Assembly: GCA_027886175.1 (NCBI GenBank)
Contig: JAJNNQ010000023.1
Location: forward strand, 9,193,001 to 9,257,000
DNA from: Phylloscopus collybita
Taxonomy: Eukaryota; Chordata; Aves; Passeriformes; Phylloscopidae
Reading direction: 5' to 3'
Length of the DNA: 64,000 nucleotides
The notes beneath the pieces were generated by a model. That model worked only from the letters and a program-made list of their open reading frames with translations, ran no database searches and was not told the DNA's origin. The position numbers and the translations under genes are program-made. Below are positions 27,203-38,873 of the stretch, piece after piece. The first letter of the stretch is position 1; every line of letters starts with the position of its first letter.

Positions 27203-29104
27203 AATTTGAGAATTCTGGTATCTTGGTCTTTCCATGTGGGAGAGATTCCATCTCAATTATTTCGTGAAGATGATGTTATGTGTTTTGCCAGTCTAGGTCA
27301 TCTTCCATTATATTCAATGGCCTTTAAGTTGGGTTTATATATGTAAAAAAGTGAAGCGTTTGAGAGTGTGGGCCTTGCTCCTACTCTTTACACCTGGGTT
27401 TATATTAAAAAACTGAAGGATGAGGCAGAAGCACAGTGTGTGTATATAAAGGGAAGAGACACTAGGGTTGAAAGGAGCTGAAAATATTAGTAAAGCCTAT
27501 TATTTATATTATTTTATTTTATTATATATTTATATTTAGGAGCAAGTCTGGGGAGTTCACAAAAGTCAAGTGGGTTGGTTTCCTCACTGAAGGGGTTAAA
27601 GAGCTGACTGATCTGAACCTTCAACACAAGTGCAAATTGAAAGATGTAAATCTGATCTCACAAGTCTAGACATAACTGTCAGCTGCTTTTAGCCATTGTT
27701 CTGTATTGATTCTTATGTTCTTATTTTTATTTAATGAACAGGTTATTTTTCTCTTCCTCTGTAATTTTGACCTCATTCAGTAGACTCTCAATCTGTAACT
27801 CCCCTTTAACTTTCAAAAAAAATCTCTTCCAGAACAGGTTCAGAAAGCAGTTTCCTGTGAATTTTTATGAGGATGTTATGAAAATTAGGGTTGCATTTTT
27901 GACCCCATTTAATCTCCAAGCATCTGGCTTGCACTGTTCTGTTTGGTGATGTTTCTTTCCCCCAATATGACTTTGATAAATACTTTTGGTAGGCTGCTTA
28001 CCCTTTGCAATTCAAAGCATTAGAGTTATTTACTACACTCCTGCAAACTTTCCTATTGTTTCCACTGTCCTTTGTATCAAATAAGTTGGAGACCAGCACC
28101 AGCTTTACAGGAGATTGATTATGTGGCTGTTGATGGCTGCTTCTTTGATAGTTTTGAATTTCAGTGCAGAGTAAGAAGAACTGTGCAAGTACTATAAAAT
28201 TATATCTTTCTTGCTTTTATTTTCCCTTTGCACATGATGCTTTTATTAAGATGATATACTATTTTTATTTGCCATGAAATCTTAGTTCTACAAAACTAAT
28301 TTAGTTCAGATGGAAATACCTGACATATGAATTTTTAAGAACTTTGATGTCCTACAGGACAAAATTCTTTTCATGCACATTTAGTCAATGAGCTGTATTT
28401 TTACCATCAGTAATATTTACTCTTTTTTTTGTAGCATAGTAGTACCCCACTGTGAGAAATATCCATTGTAGTAGGCACTAAACCAGCATTGATTAACAGA
28501 ATTCTTGCCTGGAAGAATTTACAGTCTGAAAATGAACGTTGAGAGCAGAGGAAGGGAAGGAGTTTTTATCCTCCGTTTACAGAGGAAAAACTTGAATGGC
28601 ATAAAGACATTTTACTGCTGTGGAAATCACCTAATTGATTCAAAGTCCACAATCACCCTCTGTATAAGTAACATGAGGGAGGACACCTAAGTTAGATACA
28701 CATGTCCAAATAAACATCCTGGGAAAAATTAGCATCATATAAACTACCCCCAAATACATAGGTTTACATAAGGTAAATCAGGATGTGACCATCCACTGCT
28801 GGAAAAGACTTTCAGGGGGAGTACTGGCAGCAAAAAATCAAATTATATTCATGGAAATGTATAGTTCAGTGCCCTGATGATCAGAGAAGATTAAGAGGCA
28901 TCTCAGGTCATTGCGTTCATCCTTAGAAACTGATGGTAGAGCTTCATGTTTATTGACCCAGACTCATCGTGATGTGGTGGTTTTGTTTGTTCTCCAGCAG
29001 GGTTATAAATAGATAATTTGAAATGCTTTGGTTATTTGGGAAATACCCTTTGGGAGCACAGAAAATGTGACATGTGCAGTGTTCGTCTGCAACAAAACCT
29101 CTCA
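27203..29104. other. Non-coding stretch before the retroviral remnant
   Basis: AT-rich, with a TATTT/TTTTA-rich patch near 27500-27540. I see no exon, RNA gene or clear repeat, although more of the retroviral remnant could extend leftward unrecognised. Confidence 0.55.
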
Positions 29105-29359
29105 TTTACCTGTGGCAGATCTTGGCCTTTGCATCTCTCCTTGTAGGAGTCCAGGGTATTCCTCTGGAAACCCTGGACAAACAGAAACCTGTACAGGGGG
29201 GGTTTAAAACCTGTACAGGGGGGTCTGAGATATGTACAGGGGAGTTGCAGACCCTGGCATGGACCCCAGACAGGCAAGGGTCTCGATTATAGTCCATGGG
29301 AAAAATTACCAACATTATGGGAGGAATTGCAAGCCCTCGAAGGTAGTAGAAAGTATTAA
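29105..29359 (+). pseudogene. Probable 3' internal remnant of the same retrovirus
   Basis: A frame open from at least about 29160 reaches a stop at 29357-29359, directly before the LTR-like region, as the last gene of a provirus would. A second frame (29074-29289) includes a hydrophobic, leader-like segment near 29116-29157. Neither is long or recognisable enough to name. A CTGTACAGG unit is repeated three times at about 22-base spacing (29188-29241). No gag, protease or polymerase sequence is seen upstream, so the provirus is truncated. Assignment rests mainly on position next to the LTR. Confidence 0.35.
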
Positions 29360-29836
29360 TATTTTCACATTAGGGGTTTTAAGATAAGAAGGACCAGAGA
29401 CAAGATGGAGGATTCTGGGCGTTACCCTAGAGTCTTCTCCTTCTTCTTTGTCTCCATTTTGTGCAGTGGTGATGACATGAAGTAGGTTTAGAGGGATTGG
29501 GTCAAAGTAGAAGACACCTGTCTAGTGTCAAGTATATGCATTGGTTCACAATTGTAAATAAAGTGCAGGTAATTATCTGTATATAAGATGACGAGCTGGG
29601 GGCAGTCAGTCAGTCGTCGCCTGTTGCCCGTGCTGTCCAGACCTTGGCAGAGCTCAGAGAAAAGTGCAGAGATAAGATAAAATAAACAAGGAGGAAAACC
29701 TTGAAAAAGAACATCTGAAGACTCCTCGTCTTTTCTGTGGGCGGCTCGGGGCTCTCCGAAGGACCAAGGGCAGTGACCACCCTCATTCTCGGGGGCAAGC
29801 AGAGACCCCGAGTTCTCCTCTCTGGATATCCCCACA
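29330..29836 (+). mobile_element. Endogenous retrovirus LTR (5' border approximate)
   Basis: LTR architecture in the + orientation: a TATA box GTATATAAG at 29578-29586, a GC-richer stretch with repeated CAGT after it, and AATAAA at 29681-29686. A U5-like stretch of about 150 bases follows (GGCGGCTCGGGGCTCTCC, GGGGGCAAGCAGAG) and ends CCCCACA at 29836. The layout resembles ERVK-type LTRs of birds. I could not find a target duplication: the bases after 29836 do not recur upstream, so the 5' limit is a guess placed near the end of the upstream open frame. The 148- and 75-codon minus-strand frames here are shadows. Confidence 0.65.
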
Positions 29837-32800
29837 CCAGGAGATAACCTGGTGAAAATAAAATCCTTAAGTTTTTCTAGGTAGGTAAAAAGTCCTTTGG
29901 ATTGAATCATCTTAGAAGAAGATGGAGAAGACACTTATTAAAACTAAGCACTCAAAATGAGAGGAATATTTGGGAACCTTGCAATGTGTCTGATTATGTC
30001 TGCCAAAAAGAGCCAATGCTTGAAAACCAAAAATTATATATAATCTTTGTTATTTGCTCCACCACTTTTAGCAGCCAAACTGATGTAAGCAAGCTCATTC
30101 TGTGTAAATCAACACAAAATTCCAAATGGCCTTTTTTTCCTTGAGCTATCCAAATGAACATTGTATTTTTGAGAAAATCAAATATCTCATAATTTGTGAA
30201 AAGCTTTGCTTTGATTGTTCTCTTGGCACAGATTATGGCATAAAATAATCAGATCATCTGAAGATCTGTGTAAAATCTCAGAAGTTAGTTTTCCCTAAAA
30301 TCACCTCACTTAAGCCATATCTCTGTACTTAACTTACAGATCACTCTCTTTCAAGCTCGGCGAGGAACTGCTTTTACATTATCTCGCTGGAAAACAGACA
30401 ATCCTCAGTAATTAATGCCAGATCCTTTCATGGAAACCATTAGGTCGATGCCAGTTTACATCATTTGAAGATCTGACCCAGCAGGTATAAAACTGAAAAT
30501 GGCAAGGCAAAAAAATATGAGCAATTTGATATCAATAAAAATGTGCATGAGGTCAGGGAGGACAGAGCCTTTTCAAGTTTTCCTTTGACTTTTTATCCTA
30601 AAGGAGAACGTTGGGTTTTTTCCCTGCCATTGAGCAAGATAATGCACAGCAAATGATAAATTACAAAAGAAAATAATCTGTTGCAATAAAACCTGGGCAG
30701 AGCCCCAAGTATTTGTTCCCAAAGTATTTATTTTTCCCAAGCTGTATTTATATGTGAATTCAATGATGTTTGTAAAACAAGTATTAAAAATTGTAACATT
30801 TTGAGTTATGCACATTTCCAAAAAATGTTTCTCCTCTTTCAAAATTCAAACTTTGACCTTTGTGAAATTTCTCTATCATAACTGACAAGGTCCAACTCTT
30901 TTTTATTTTGCAATGCTTTCAGAAAAAGAAATTTCAATTCAGAAGTTGGGATCCAATTTCTAACACAGAAAGTTACTCCATTGCCCAGAAAAGAAGCTGT
31001 AATAGATCAGAGAACAGAGAATAAGTTATTGTCTCACTTTGAGTAGCAAATGTATTTTGGTTTTTATTGAAATTACTGTTGCTATAACTTATGCCCAGAG
31101 AAAATATATTACTAATTATTTACAAAGCAAAAAAAATGAATCAGCTAAAATACAGAATTAAATCAAAGAGGGGATGTTTTCTTTTTATTTCACTGTAGCA
31201 CTCATAGAAAACCTCAAATGCAAACTGCTTTAAGGAAAATTACAGTTTCAATAATTAGCTTAGTGGGAGAAAAAAAAAATAAAAAAAGCTGAGACGTGAT
31301 TGTAGAAAATGAAAAGTTACAATTGGGTCCACCTGCTGTGGGGACAAAGCCTGGGGCAGGGAGCAGCCAGCAGGCTGTGCTTGAGCTGTTTCCCTTCTTG
31401 CTGACCCGTGAGCAGGACACAGGGACACAAGGGGTGTTCTGCTAAAAGTCATCACTGGCGTTGTGCCCCAGCAGGGAAACTGAGGCAGGGGTGCTGGGAG
31501 CTGGAGTTCTTCCTTGCAGAGCAGTGAAACACTGCTCAGTCCTCCTGAGCCTGTGTGTGACTCCCCCTCCAGCTCTGCTTTGCCTTCTGCTCTGCTTTGT
31601 CAGGAGCCCTTCTTCAGTCTCTCACTGAGGGGAATGACAAAGATAATACTGGCTGGTGGGAATCTGGGAACAGAGCTTAAAACATATTCTCCTTCACAGC
31701 AGATCCTACAGAGGAGCAGTTCCCTCTCTGGAATGGTTTGGGTGTATGCTGGGGCCTAGCCTCATTATAAGGAATGGAATATATGGAATCAAATGAAATT
31801 CTATATGGGACAAGAAATGGGGTGGTCTTTATAGCAGGGTGGTCTTAAACTGAGGTTTAATGTATGTACAATATACAAACATTTTTGACAGACCATTAAC
31901 ACCTATAATCTTGTAAATATTTGCAATTTTCTAGATCATAAATATAGCTGCATAAGCAGTTCTTTCAGGACATCATTTATACTCCATTAAAGGTTAATTT
32001 ACAAGTTAGTACCTTATAGAAAGAAGATATGTGTACTTTTATGTTAACTTTCTGTAAAGGGAGACTGGTGTCTCCAGCAGCAATTTGTAATTCTCCTGTG
32101 ACGCTCTCAGTGGCACTATTCAAAGCACTATTTGAATTCTTTTCATCAGCTCATGTTCACAGCAAACTTAATCTTCTGTTTTGAAGGCGGAGGGAGAAAG
32201 AAAAGAGAAAAAAAAAAAAGAAAAGCTAGATCTTAGCTCTTCTGTCTGTGTTCCCAAGCATCCAAGTGTTTGTTTGAACAGCCTCCCCTGACACACATTC
32301 TCATTTGTCACAGTGCTGATGATACCTGCTGCTGTCTCTGAGCCCACTGAGCCAGCCTGGCTGGGCTGGGGGCTGCCTCGGGCAGGGGGGAGGTGCTAAA
32401 TAGTAGGGGATTGACTCTGTGGGCTATGACTTTATTCACTGTAATGGCATTTGTGCTTTCTAAAGATCAAAGGCCAGAGAAGAAGAGGTGGGGGCAGGGG
32501 AAGAGAAAGAAAATGGTTCACTCTAGACCTAGTCAGGAGCTTTCAGAAGTGCCTGTGAGAAATTAGGTGCCTCTCTTGCACATTTGATCATCTTACTTTG
32601 AAATCCTGGTGAGAGAGCTTAGAGAAGGATCTGAAGAGAAGGGAGAATAACCACTCATATGTCAGGACTGTTGGGGAAGAACGAACAAGGAAGGTGCCAA
32701 ATTTAACTGGATTTTTTTTTCTCTAAATGCCTAGTTCAGCCTGGTAGTTAAACAAATGAGAGGCTTTAAAACTGCAGTTAGCTACAGATTAAAAGGAAAA

Positions 32801-35800
32801 AAAAGAAATCTGTTGTAAATGCATATATTTTGTTGCCAGCTATTGGGATAAAAGAAAGCATGATATGGTATGGGTTCCTACAACGGTCTCTATGGGTTTA
32901 TTTGCCTTCCATAGGATTTCCCACGAAGAAAGATGAAAGCTTTATGCTCATTACTCACCATGTAGTATATGTTTATGTTTGTTATTCATATCTTAATACT
33001 GCATAGACTTCAGTAGCATTTTTTCCCTGTTTCCCTGTTCCACTGTGCACACTGCAGAATGTTCCAAGCTTCTGTATTTCATATATGGAGTTTCTTCCAG
33101 CTGGCTTCATGCACGAAACAGAGGGTGGTCATTATGGTGCATTCACATCACACTAAATAGGAGTTAATGATGTATTTTCATTGTACTGCTTTCATTGAAA
33201 GATCTTTATAAAAATTGAGGCTTTTCTCCAAACACAAGGATATCAACACTTGAGTCATTTTCTTGGGCTTAAGGATGAACGTCTGACTAAGGGGTGTGAG
33301 AACTGGAGACTTTGAGCATTGCATATTGCTTTTGTAATTTTCCAATCCATACTTATATTTCTTCTCTGAAAAAGGCAGATCAAGGAATATTTAGAAACTC
33401 ACGGGCTGCAGACTGGAGCGGAGGGGAGGGAGTGAGCTTCCCTTTTACCAGGTTAGTGATCCAACTGCAACAACACAGAGTCCGTCAGAACTACTCCCCT
33501 TGTTCCAAACAATTGTTTGTCAACTCAGAGAAAAGTTTTCTGAGGTGCCACTTGTCACTTCAAACTAGTTTTTTCCCAGTATTTTTAAAAGCACATCCTT
33601 ATAAATCCAGTAGCACATGCAGTGTTGAATGAAGCGACTGCCTTCTTGAGGCCTGGACGAATGGGAATGTATTTTTGGTATGAAATTCAGTGAAAAGAAT
33701 GCTACTCTGAGTGTGTCTGGAGTTGTACCGAGCTCCAGGACAGCACTGTGAATCCTGGTGTCACACCCAAGCTTGAAAATCTCAGTATTTTGCATGACCA
33801 GTGGGGCATCCTTGATTGACAGGCTCATTGATCTTGATACCAAAGAGCAGCTGTGTGGATGCTTCTGCCGTTTAATGCCATGTGCTGTGTGCCTCAAAAA
33901 ACCCCAAAAATAGGTTGAAGAGGCACTTATTAAAATGGCAGAACTGTACTTCTCAGTCACACATCAGTCAGTGCCCTCCTGAGGCACAAAGTTTTTTGCT
34001 GTGTTAAGTGGAGCACCGGGTTTGTGTATGCGAATCACAAATGTGGGTTTAATTTATCTTGTAGTGGTTACCATAAATAGCCTTATTATAGTTGATGTTG
34101 TAAGTGGGTGGGCAAAACAGGAGTAATCATAAAGGAAAGTCTAAAATGATTCATTCACTAGGGAGGTCATCAAAGAATAGTTTCTTCATACAGTCACTGC
34201 TGAAGCAGCTCTGGGGAAGGAACATGAGGTTTAAAGGCTGTGTAGGTGCTTTAATATAATTTAGCCTGAGAAATCCTGTGAACCTCAATGTGTGCAAAAT
34301 CTCACACTATTTGGTGGTACTGGGCCTGTAGGTCTATTTGCCACTGCAGGCTGAAGGCAGCTGAAAGAAAAATTAAAAATGTAACTTTAGTAAAAGCCTG
34401 AAAATGCAGATTAAAGCGGGATTCGTTCTATTAATCTTTTTTCCTAGGATGGAAGTTATTTCAGCTACATTAGAAACTTAAAGGAATGACTATTAATTAT
34501 TAAATTCACTGTTTAATAAACCAGCAGACTTGCTAGGAATTGCATTAAAAACTGTTTTATGTAAATCATTTCAAAAATATATTCAATTACCTCATTTTTG
34601 AAGCAGTTCTATGTCACACAGTTATTCAATCTTCACAGAAGGTTATTTGAGGGAATCATTTATGTGGAACATCTTTCTGCTGATAAGTTTGTATATTTTA
34701 TCATGACTGTATCTTTTACATTTATCAAGCCAATATCTTTTCTAATTTACAGAGTAAGGAATGTATGTAAGAGAACAGTTTTTCTGTTGTGAGGGAAGGG
34801 AAATGTACCAGTGCTTATGAAATTACTGTGTTTGAAATTATGGTTTGTTTAGGACATAATTAAGACATCAATCAGAAAGGGCTGATTCCTTCACTAGCAA
34901 AGTTAATGAGATATTAACCAGCACTTTGAAGCTTGATCCAAGCTATCATTCCACTATTTCACAAGTCCTCCAAATTCCTCCCTTTATGGTCAATGGTAGT
35001 GTGAAAGAAGACTTTTTAAAGTTTTCCTATAATCTCTAGATTTTTTTGAAATTCCAAATGCAAGAAAGCAATTTTGATCATTGCAATAAATTTCTGGGTA
35101 TAAGTTATCACTAAACTGTTTTGCTTTAACCTGCTTGCAAGTGGAGAGTGCAGTGTCATTCTGGGTGACAGCCAGCTTTGCTGAATAATAGCTTGTGTGT
35201 GTTGAAGGCACTGACAACCCTTGCTGAATGCACCACACTTCTGATCTTTCAATAGAAAGCACAAATAAAAGGAAGAGCTCCAGAGCAGTTTATCCCCAAT
35301 CCCTCTCTGAAGGACTGTATTTCACAGGAACATTGTCATTGAGATGACCATCAAAGCAGGGAGAAAATCAACATCCTGATTTTCTGAGAGAGTGACACAA
35401 TCTAACAGTTATCTAAATATTTGCTTTAGGAAACTTGATGCAACTTTTTAAAAGGAGTCTTCAGTAACCTTAAAGCCAGACAGTACAGAGGTGATAATTG
35501 AAGCATCTTCAGACTGTAATGAACAGCTGCTGAACTGCAGCAGAAAACTGCAAGTTGAACAGTTGCACAGATTTCTTATTAAGAAATGCATTTTTATTAG
35601 TTCAAATCTCCTGGACAGCTCTTTATCCATTTCTTGAATAAGTTGGTCTTGTTTACATTTCCCTATATAATAGTTCATCCAAATGACTGAGATAATGGAG
35701 ACTTTCCAGAAAGACAAAAACCTCAAGATAAATACATATATAGCTCAAGCAAAGATCCTAATTTTTTGCTCATATTTTCAAGATCCAATAAATTGGAGTG

Positions 35801-38800
35801 TTGCTTTCATTGTTACACAGAGTCTATGTAGTTTTGCTTCATTTAGCTTTTAGAAAAGCAGATTCCTATCTCCTCTGGCACAGAACACACCTAACAGAGA
35901 GGGTGTCCTATTTTCTCAGCTGTCTATGAACTGTTGCTGTAATTGAAGAACTGTGATCAGAAGTTGCATTTAGAAGTCCCCTGTATATTTTCCTTACCCA
36001 GACCCTGTCACAAATCCATTCCAAAGATAAATCCTAACACTTCCTGCACCATTTCTTTTAGTTTTCTCATTAATGATCCAGATACACATCTATAGGGACT
36101 TACAAAATTATTTACAGCACCTCACTTTCTTCTACTGACTGAAATTGTATCAACTTTAACTGGTGAGAATTATTTACCCAAGAATATGGCTAATCATAAG
36201 ACACGGAATTATTCCATCACTGAACTTAGACTTCCATCCATTTTGGTTTCTGTATAATCTATCCTTTGTCTGTCTTTTGGTACTGATTCAATATTCAGCA
36301 TCTCTTCCTGCCTTGAACTTTATCTTAAAGAAGTTGTGGGTGCAAGAGTGATTTTCCTTGTGAAATCACTATTGCTAAGCCTTTGTCATTTTTTAAAAAA
36401 ATGTGTTTCAGGATTAAAAAAAAAAAAATAAAAAAAATCTATCTCCAAACAAGTGATAGGTGAATGCTGCACATTTGGATTTCCTGACAGCTGCTGTGAT
36501 GGTATCAGTGGAGGTTAAAGAGACTCTCTGCTTGGCTGTTCAGATTTCTTACAAGGTGTCAATAAAGAACAGAGACAATTGAGTAGTGGGTATCAGCAAA
36601 AAGTCGCAGTGTTCAGCCTGCTGCTAAGGAAAGTCTTCCACATCTTCTGTGCTGTCCAGCAAAGGAATTAAGCCAATTAAAAAGTGCTCCTGGAACAACT
36701 GACTGGCTCAGGGCCTGCTGTAGTTATCAGTGCTCAGTAGCTTTGGGTGGGAATTTCTCATCCTTGACCGATTGTATTAATTTCTCATTTGTCGAGGTTT
36801 TTTGATGATATTTTTGTATCATTTATTCTTAATACAGTACTATTTTCAGAACAAGATAGATAATGCAAATGTCCTTTCTTGACCTTTTTTAATCATGACT
36901 TCTCAATTGTAAAGAAACACAGGGGGTTTTATTTCCTTATTCATATGCTCATGGATTTTTTTTAAAAAAGTGTAAAATCTGGTGTTATTTGAAATAGGTG
37001 ATATTGTGTAACAGTTTTCTTTCTTGCCTTGTCAGAGACAGAGGTGAAAATGAGTTTATACAGAACTAATGTAACATACTCTTTATAGAGAGAAAATGGG
37101 GAAAAATTCATTGTAATTGCTTTAAGATTTACATTCCTTTCATACTTCACTCATAAGCTTAATTTTCTCACCCATCTGTGTATGCTAATTGACTGTATTA
37201 ATTATTTCATGTTAAAAGAGTACTTCATATTAGTCAGCTGTATAATCTGGAGCAAATGTTACAGTGAATTGTACCTTTTTTAATTTGGAAATCATCTGCA
37301 AGCAGTTTTCTAAAAAGTGCTATCTACAGGGAGTTATTTACCTAGTAGATATACTTCAGGAATTGCTCTCTAATAATGTCTGAAAACTGATTTGGGGTAT
37401 CTAATATTTCATTTTTTTAATGTATTAAAACTGTCTGTCACTTTTTTTAGATAGATACATATGGCTCTATTAATTTTCAGTACAGTAATTCCTTAATTTT
37501 CTGCATTACTTTTCAAGGAAAGGAAAACTTTTCTGAGAAGACTTCTAGTTTTATATAATTGTTTGCTTGGAAATACAGTTCAGATGCTGCTTTGTGTAGA
37601 TAGATAGATGAAAGAAATCAAAAGGAACTGACTCTGCTTTGCAGCATGCACTGGAAAAACCGTATCTTGCAGGGAGACAACTTTTACTGCAAATTCAAAG
37701 TTTGCCACTCCAATCCTATTGGATTTTCTTGTATAATCGTGATCACTCCCTTATTTCCCCCTTCACGTTTCTAAACTATTTCTGGTATGCAAGTGACTTG
37801 TAATTCTTGCACTGTCATCTACTGTGAGCACCATGTGCACAGGTGGAAGTACAGGCTGAACGTAGAAACACTTTTCCATTTTGGCAGCTGATTGACAACA
37901 CAGAACAGCAGCAGCTCAGTCCTGCCAAGGTTTGTCAGGGCTGGTGTTTGCATTGTGATTTTCTGTTTTGAACAGCTGAATCTAGGGTTGAAGAAGCAGA
38001 TGAAAATAAGTATTTCTCATGTGCAGTGACACTTCCTATCTGTAACCCACTGGGAGGCTGTCCCTATCCAAACCTAAGATCTGAGCCATCAGATCTGTAG
38101 GACATATGCAAAAGGCAGTAATTTAGAGAGGCTGTTAATATTTGCTAACTAAATAGGAGACCCCATTATGGAATGAAGATCATATTACATGGAGCTGTGG
38201 AATTTCACATAAAATTAGAGAAGATTCATTTCACTTTTAAGCCTGAATTCCTTATTTTTCATGAGAGCTCTATGAATTATTCTGGCTCAAAGTACCAGTT
38301 ATATTCTCCATATTATTTTCAAAAGCCTACTGAACAAAATGCTGCACATTAAAATGCCATTCATAGATAGGTTTGTGGAAAAACTCTGACCAAAATTTCT
38401 GGTTTCAGTGGTGTATAACTATTTCTTTAAGCACATATTAAAATTACTTGGAATTCTACTAACCAGGTTTTCCTACTACTTATATTTAAAAGCCATATCC
38501 TGGTATAAGTAATCTATGCAATCTTTGTGGTGGTGGACTGGTACTATGAAGTTTGAATCTGTGCTTCTTTGAGTGTTAGCAAACACAACTGCTTCACTTG
38601 TCTTTTTGTGTGTCTCACAATGTCGTGTTCTCCCAGCACAGCTTGTGTGCTGATACATCAGAGCATTCAATTTTTAGATTGCCTATTTTCAGGAGAGGCT
38701 GGTAGTTAGGCTTGGATTTCTCACCCTTCTAAAAAAAATAATTCTTTGAGGATTGCACCTCTTTGAAGAATTTTTTGAGTGTCTGGGTGTTCTTCAGAAA

Positions 38801-38828
38801 ATCCAAAGAACTATATTATAAGAATATG
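29837..38828. other. Non-coding, putative long intron, part 2
   Basis: No recognisable exon. A-rich runs lie at 36418-36438 and near 32209-32224. A GC-richer patch at 32320-32400 has G-runs. The 131-codon minus-strand frame at 33565-33960 has no familiar features. Moderate-complexity sequence at 30345-30480 might be a conserved element. Confidence 0.5.
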
Positions 38829-38873
38829 ATATCACAGTCTCACAGCTGTGTTTAAACTGTGAGACTGTGATAT
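38829..38873. repeat. Perfect 17-bp inverted repeat (hairpin)
   Basis: The arms at 38829-38845 (ATATCACAGTCTCACAG) and 38857-38873 are exact reverse complements around an 11-base spacer CTGTGTTTAAA. Pairing extends weakly outward through an AT-rich flank. No U-run follows, so it does not look like a terminator. It may be the core of a small foldback transposon or simply a cruciform-prone site. Confidence 0.85.

Noticed and set aside
26720..27346. Open frames of 96-178 codons on both strands
   Set aside because: They translate the G/T-only tract into Phe/Val/Gly/Cys or Lys/Thr/Asn/Pro strings; open only because the composition excludes stops.
29488..29934. 148-codon minus-strand frame
   Set aside because: Antisense shadow across the LTR U3/R/U5 region; no viral or host protein recognised.
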